From: Candidatus Dependentiae bacterium
GTDB lineage: Bacteria; Babelota; Babeliae; Babelales; RVW-14
Length of the DNA stretch: 64,000 bases
NCBI GenBank assembly: GCA_018266175.1
Contig: JAFEAY010000010.1
Coordinates: 1-64,000, forward strand
Direction: 5' to 3'
The first letter of the stretch is position 1; each line of letters begins with the position of its first letter. A program made the position numbers and the translations under genes. Under the pieces are notes generated by a model. It did no database searches and was not told where the DNA came from. It worked only from the letters and a program-made list of their open reading frames with translations. Of the stretch, positions 61,627 to 64,000 are shown piece after piece.

Positions 61627-63813
61627 TTAATTACTCGGTTTATATTTCTCAACAAACTTCTCTTGATTGGAATCAATCGATGGATGTCGGATTGTTCTGA
61701 GATAATCAATCGCTTGTCGTGGCGACATCCCGTGCCGTGCAATCAACCACACCGCAAGCATTGTTCCAGTACGACTTTGGCCAAACTGACAATGAACAAC
61801 CGCCCTTTTTTTTGTCTTATGCGCTTGGTCAACCGCTTGCAAAAATTCTTGAATTTGAGCAGGTTCTGGTGTATCGCCACTTGGAATATAAAGAAATTTA
61901 TCAACAACACTTGTTTGACCTTGTTTGCCCAATGTACCAGGCCACCAAGCTTCGTTATTTAAATCTTTATTTAACGAAACTATCAAGCCAATCCCCAACC
62001 ATTCAAGCATTTTTATATCACGAGTACTGGCTGGCTGCTGCATGCCGGCAAGAAGCTGAGGTGCAACCCAGGAAAAATTTTGTGTTGCAAGCCTGAATGC
62101 AAGTACCGCATCAAGCGCATGAAAATCATGACCCTGCTCTCGTAAATAATTAAGCGCTTCAAGGCATTGATCTATAAAATGAGTATATTTAAGATCTTTT
62201 TGATAAAGATGATTAAATTCTCGCTCTTTTTGTTGGTTCGTAAATGGACAAACGTCATAAATAAATTGAGTTAACGTTGCTGGCAGCTGTACCGGCTTAA
62301 GGGCTTGATATGCTTTTTTAAACAGATCAAGCGTTGGTTGCCGAGTAATTAAATCATGCGCTTGGTTTGCAAAAAATTGCTCCGCAAGAGCTTGAGCGTC
62401 TGGAACTGTACCTAAGCTGAGTGGCACATACAAAGCAGACAAACTGGTTGCATTTGCTTTGGTCAGGGCATCACCACGCGTCAGGCTATAGCCACCAACA
62501 CTATCAATTATTTTTTTAACTTGATCTTTTAAATCGATAATACTTCCTGCTGCCTGTAGGATCACCTTAAGCTCGGTGCTTGCACCAAGACCAAATCTCC
62601 CCCAGCTTCCACGACGGGCAAAAAAGTCAGCATGCTGCTCAATCAGGTTCAGCAAACCCACCCACGTTACTTGGCTGAACGTTTCATACCGCTTGTCTTT
62701 GACTATTTTTTGTACAATATTTTGAATCAGCCCTCCGCGAAAACTGCTCACCGCGCAAACTTTTTTTACCGGATCTTGAGTAACATCTTGATCGTACACA
62801 TCGAGTTCATGCTCAGTTAACGTTTTGTAATCAGGGATAACGACTTCGTCAGGGGTTTTGGCAAAGTCTATTGGTGATGGCGTATGACAGGCTTTAAAAT
62901 AAAAAAGATCGGCTTGTGCTGCGTACTCTGGTTTTTGGAAAAATCGCTTGATGATTTCAAAAACTTTTTGCCAATCATTATTCCCGTCATCACTGGCCTT
63001 AATCACATCAAGGGCTTTTGTTAAAAAAAAGTTCGGGCGTTGACCATTCAGTGAACTATCCAAAATATAGCCTTTTAAACGCTCCACCAAGTTTGTATCT
63101 TTTATGATTTTTTTGAGTGCATCAAAAGCTTCACCGCTTTTTTTCATCACTGGACCCGCAACTATTTTTTCTTTGCCAGCAGAATCCGTAACTTTTTGTG
63201 TAAGACCTCCCGTTGCTTGAGCAAGTAATAAAGTAATTTTGGCCAGAACATCAAGCTGGGAGCTGTACCACTGATTCTCTTGAAATGGCCAAGCAAAGGT
63301 AACACCGTTATGGTCGATGCTCATAACCGCGCCACTTACATCCATCAGTGCTGCAATCATCTGCGCATAGTCGGCAACTTTTTCCCAACGAGCATATTCG
63401 TTAGGGCCTGAATAGTGAATGGTAATGACGCCTTGCTTGGCAGCTCGATTGTGCTTAAATTCAAGCGTTGCTTGAGTTCCAGGCGTTAACTGATAGGTAA
63501 TAGTTTGAGAAAATTCACCGGTTGTATCATCAAAAACATCGGAAGCTAGAGTAACCGTAACACCATCAACTTTAAGGTTAATAAACTTTTTAATGTTACT
63601 TGCAACAAAATAAGGAGCTTTGCCTTGATTCAAATTTTCGTAAATAGAGATTAGACCATTTTGAAGCGCTTGCAGCTTGTGCTTGAGGCTTGTCAAAGAG
63701 GCATGCAGATCTGCAAGCTTTGTAGGAAGGTCATCGGCAGCAGTCAGCGTGGGGCTGCATGCAAGGGTTATAAGAAAGAGTGTGGTGAGAACAGACTCAT
63801 AGAGCTTGGCCAT
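61627..63813 (-). CDS. Exported tagged protein with Arg-Trp module and C-terminal dual-specificity phosphatase
   Basis: A 728-residue protein from the ATG at 63813 with an AGGAGA site. The signal peptide ends LTAA-D, then DDLPTKLADLHASLTSLKHK (leucine-heptad tag, to about residue 64). Residues about 112-175 are a beta-rich module with GPNEYARWEKVADYAQ, matching the modules of the two giant dikinase-like proteins. A helical middle follows. The C-terminal 130 residues are a phosphatase with VVHCQFGQSRTGTM (C675) and a candidate acid loop IPSGDTPEPAQ. The phosphatase resembles the stand-alone exported one at 46760. Confidence 0.88.
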   Translation of the reverse strand: MAKLYESVLTTLFLITLACSPTLTAADDLPTKLADLHASLTSLKHKLQALQNGLISIYENLNQGKAPYFVASNIKKFINLKVDGVTVTLASDVFDDTTGEFSQTITYQLTPGTQATLEFKHNRAAKQGVITIHYSGPNEYARWEKVADYAQMIAALMDVSGAVMSIDHNGVTFAWPFQENQWYSSQLDVLAKITLLLAQATGGLTQKVTDSAGKEKIVAGPVMKKSGEAFDALKKIIKDTNLVERLKGYILDSSLNGQRPNFFLTKALDVIKASDDGNNDWQKVFEIIKRFFQKPEYAAQADLFYFKACHTPSPIDFAKTPDEVVIPDYKTLTEHELDVYDQDVTQDPVKKVCAVSSFRGGLIQNIVQKIVKDKRYETFSQVTWVGLLNLIEQHADFFARRGSWGRFGLGASTELKVILQAAGSIIDLKDQVKKIIDSVGGYSLTRGDALTKANATSLSALYVPLSLGTVPDAQALAEQFFANQAHDLITRQPTLDLFKKAYQALKPVQLPATLTQFIYDVCPFTNQQKEREFNHLYQKDLKYTHFIDQCLEALNYLREQGHDFHALDAVLAFRLATQNFSWVAPQLLAGMQQPASTRDIKMLEWLGIGLIVSLNKDLNNEAWWPGTLGKQGQTSVVDKFLYIPSGDTPEPAQIQEFLQAVDQAHKTKKRAVVHCQFGQSRTGTMLAVWLIARHGMSPRQAIDYLRTIRHPSIDSNQEKFVEKYKPSN

Positions 63814-63940
63814 GATTTTAGCGTCTCCTGTTTTTATTGTTACTAACATTTTATAAAAACATAGATCCAGGTAGCCACGCAAGATTCTAGCTGTATTCGT
63901 TTTCTTGAGCGGTTAACACAAGAAAGATGATAAAGAAACA

Positions 63941-64000
63941 ATGGAACAATGCGCTAACCGCGCACTCGAGCAGATTAAAAATAAAAACTATGCAGTCGAG
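63941..64000 (+). pseudogene. Partial reading frame, possibly a PDDEXK_9/AAA-ATPase-like remnant
   Basis: The frame from ATG at 63941 runs off the edge: MEQCANRALEQIKNKNYAVE. The A-L-x-Q-I-K-x-K-x-Y-A block closely resembles the C-terminal nuclease part of AAA-ATPase-like proteins (DUF1703/PDDEXK_9), which normally lies after several hundred residues. A TAA 27 bases upstream closes the frame, so it would be a 5'-truncated remnant. Only 20 codons are visible. Confidence 0.35.

Overview
This AT-rich window has about 54 closely packed genes on both strands, one tRNA and no rRNA. It looks like the chromosome of a host-dependent, Gram-negative-type bacterium. The best guess is the candidate phylum Dependentiae (TM6/Babeliae). 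That is an inference from gene content: very many Sec signal peptides on proteins with eukaryote-like folds (ankyrin repeats, C2H2 fingers, dual-specificity phosphatases, a Josephin-like peptidase), a fragmented ATP synthase operon, and few biosynthetic genes. No marker gene here settles the taxonomy.

Layout. 0-3.5 kb: a truncated exported protein, an exported C2H2-finger protein and an ftsL-ftsI division pair (all minus). 3.6-7.8 kb: a thioredoxin lipoprotein, cysS and three exported ankyrin-like genes (plus). 7.8-12.3 kb: a cyclase-family hydrolase, a HEPN/MNT pair, gnd-zwf and a HAD phosphatase (minus). 12.4-20 kb: an exported Josephin-like peptidase candidate, an exported methyltransferase, an exported P-loop kinase, recD2 and envelope proteins. 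20.3-25 kb: a deoxynucleoside kinase, then atpE-atpF-atpF'-atpH-atpA with a c subunit carrying the sodium-type ligand set; atpB, atpG, atpD and atpC are absent. 25-32.7 kb: sbcD, glmU, tRNA-Ser(CGA), a cupin, a Cys/Pro-repeat protein, psd and rpe. 32.8-41.4 kb: a double-length D-Ala-D-Ala ligase, small exported glycine-rich membrane proteins around an exported tandem glycosyltransferase, priA and an acyltransferase. 41.4-46 kb: an M16 peptidase, a histone-H1-like protein and a DUF4143-type ATPase.

The most unusual part is 46.1-63.8 kb. It encodes a membrane-anchored or exported nucleoside diphosphate kinase, an exported dual-specificity phosphatase, two giant exported proteins with the ATP-grasp and phosphohistidine domains of PEP synthase/PPDK but no PEP-binding barrel, an exported coiled-coil protein, and a second exported phosphatase. 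The two giants, the coiled-coil protein, the larger phosphatase and the Josephin-like peptidase at 12.4 kb all begin the same way: a signal peptide ending in Ala-Asp, followed at once by a 35-40 residue leucine-heptad helix. The two dikinase-like proteins and the larger phosphatase also share an internal beta-rich module centred on an Arg-Trp motif. I read this as a modular exported enzyme family with a common N-terminal tag, containing a possible phosphorylation writer/eraser pair that recognises a common substrate. One candidate substrate is a host glucan, by analogy with glucan dikinases and laforin/SEX4-type phosphatases. The modules are visible in the sequence; the shared substrate is a hypothesis.

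Genes likely to act together: zwf, gnd and rpe in the pentose phosphate pathway; ftsL-ftsI, glmU and the double ddl in peptidoglycan synthesis and division; psd and the DUF374 acyltransferase in membrane lipids; recD2, sbcD and priA in replication repair.
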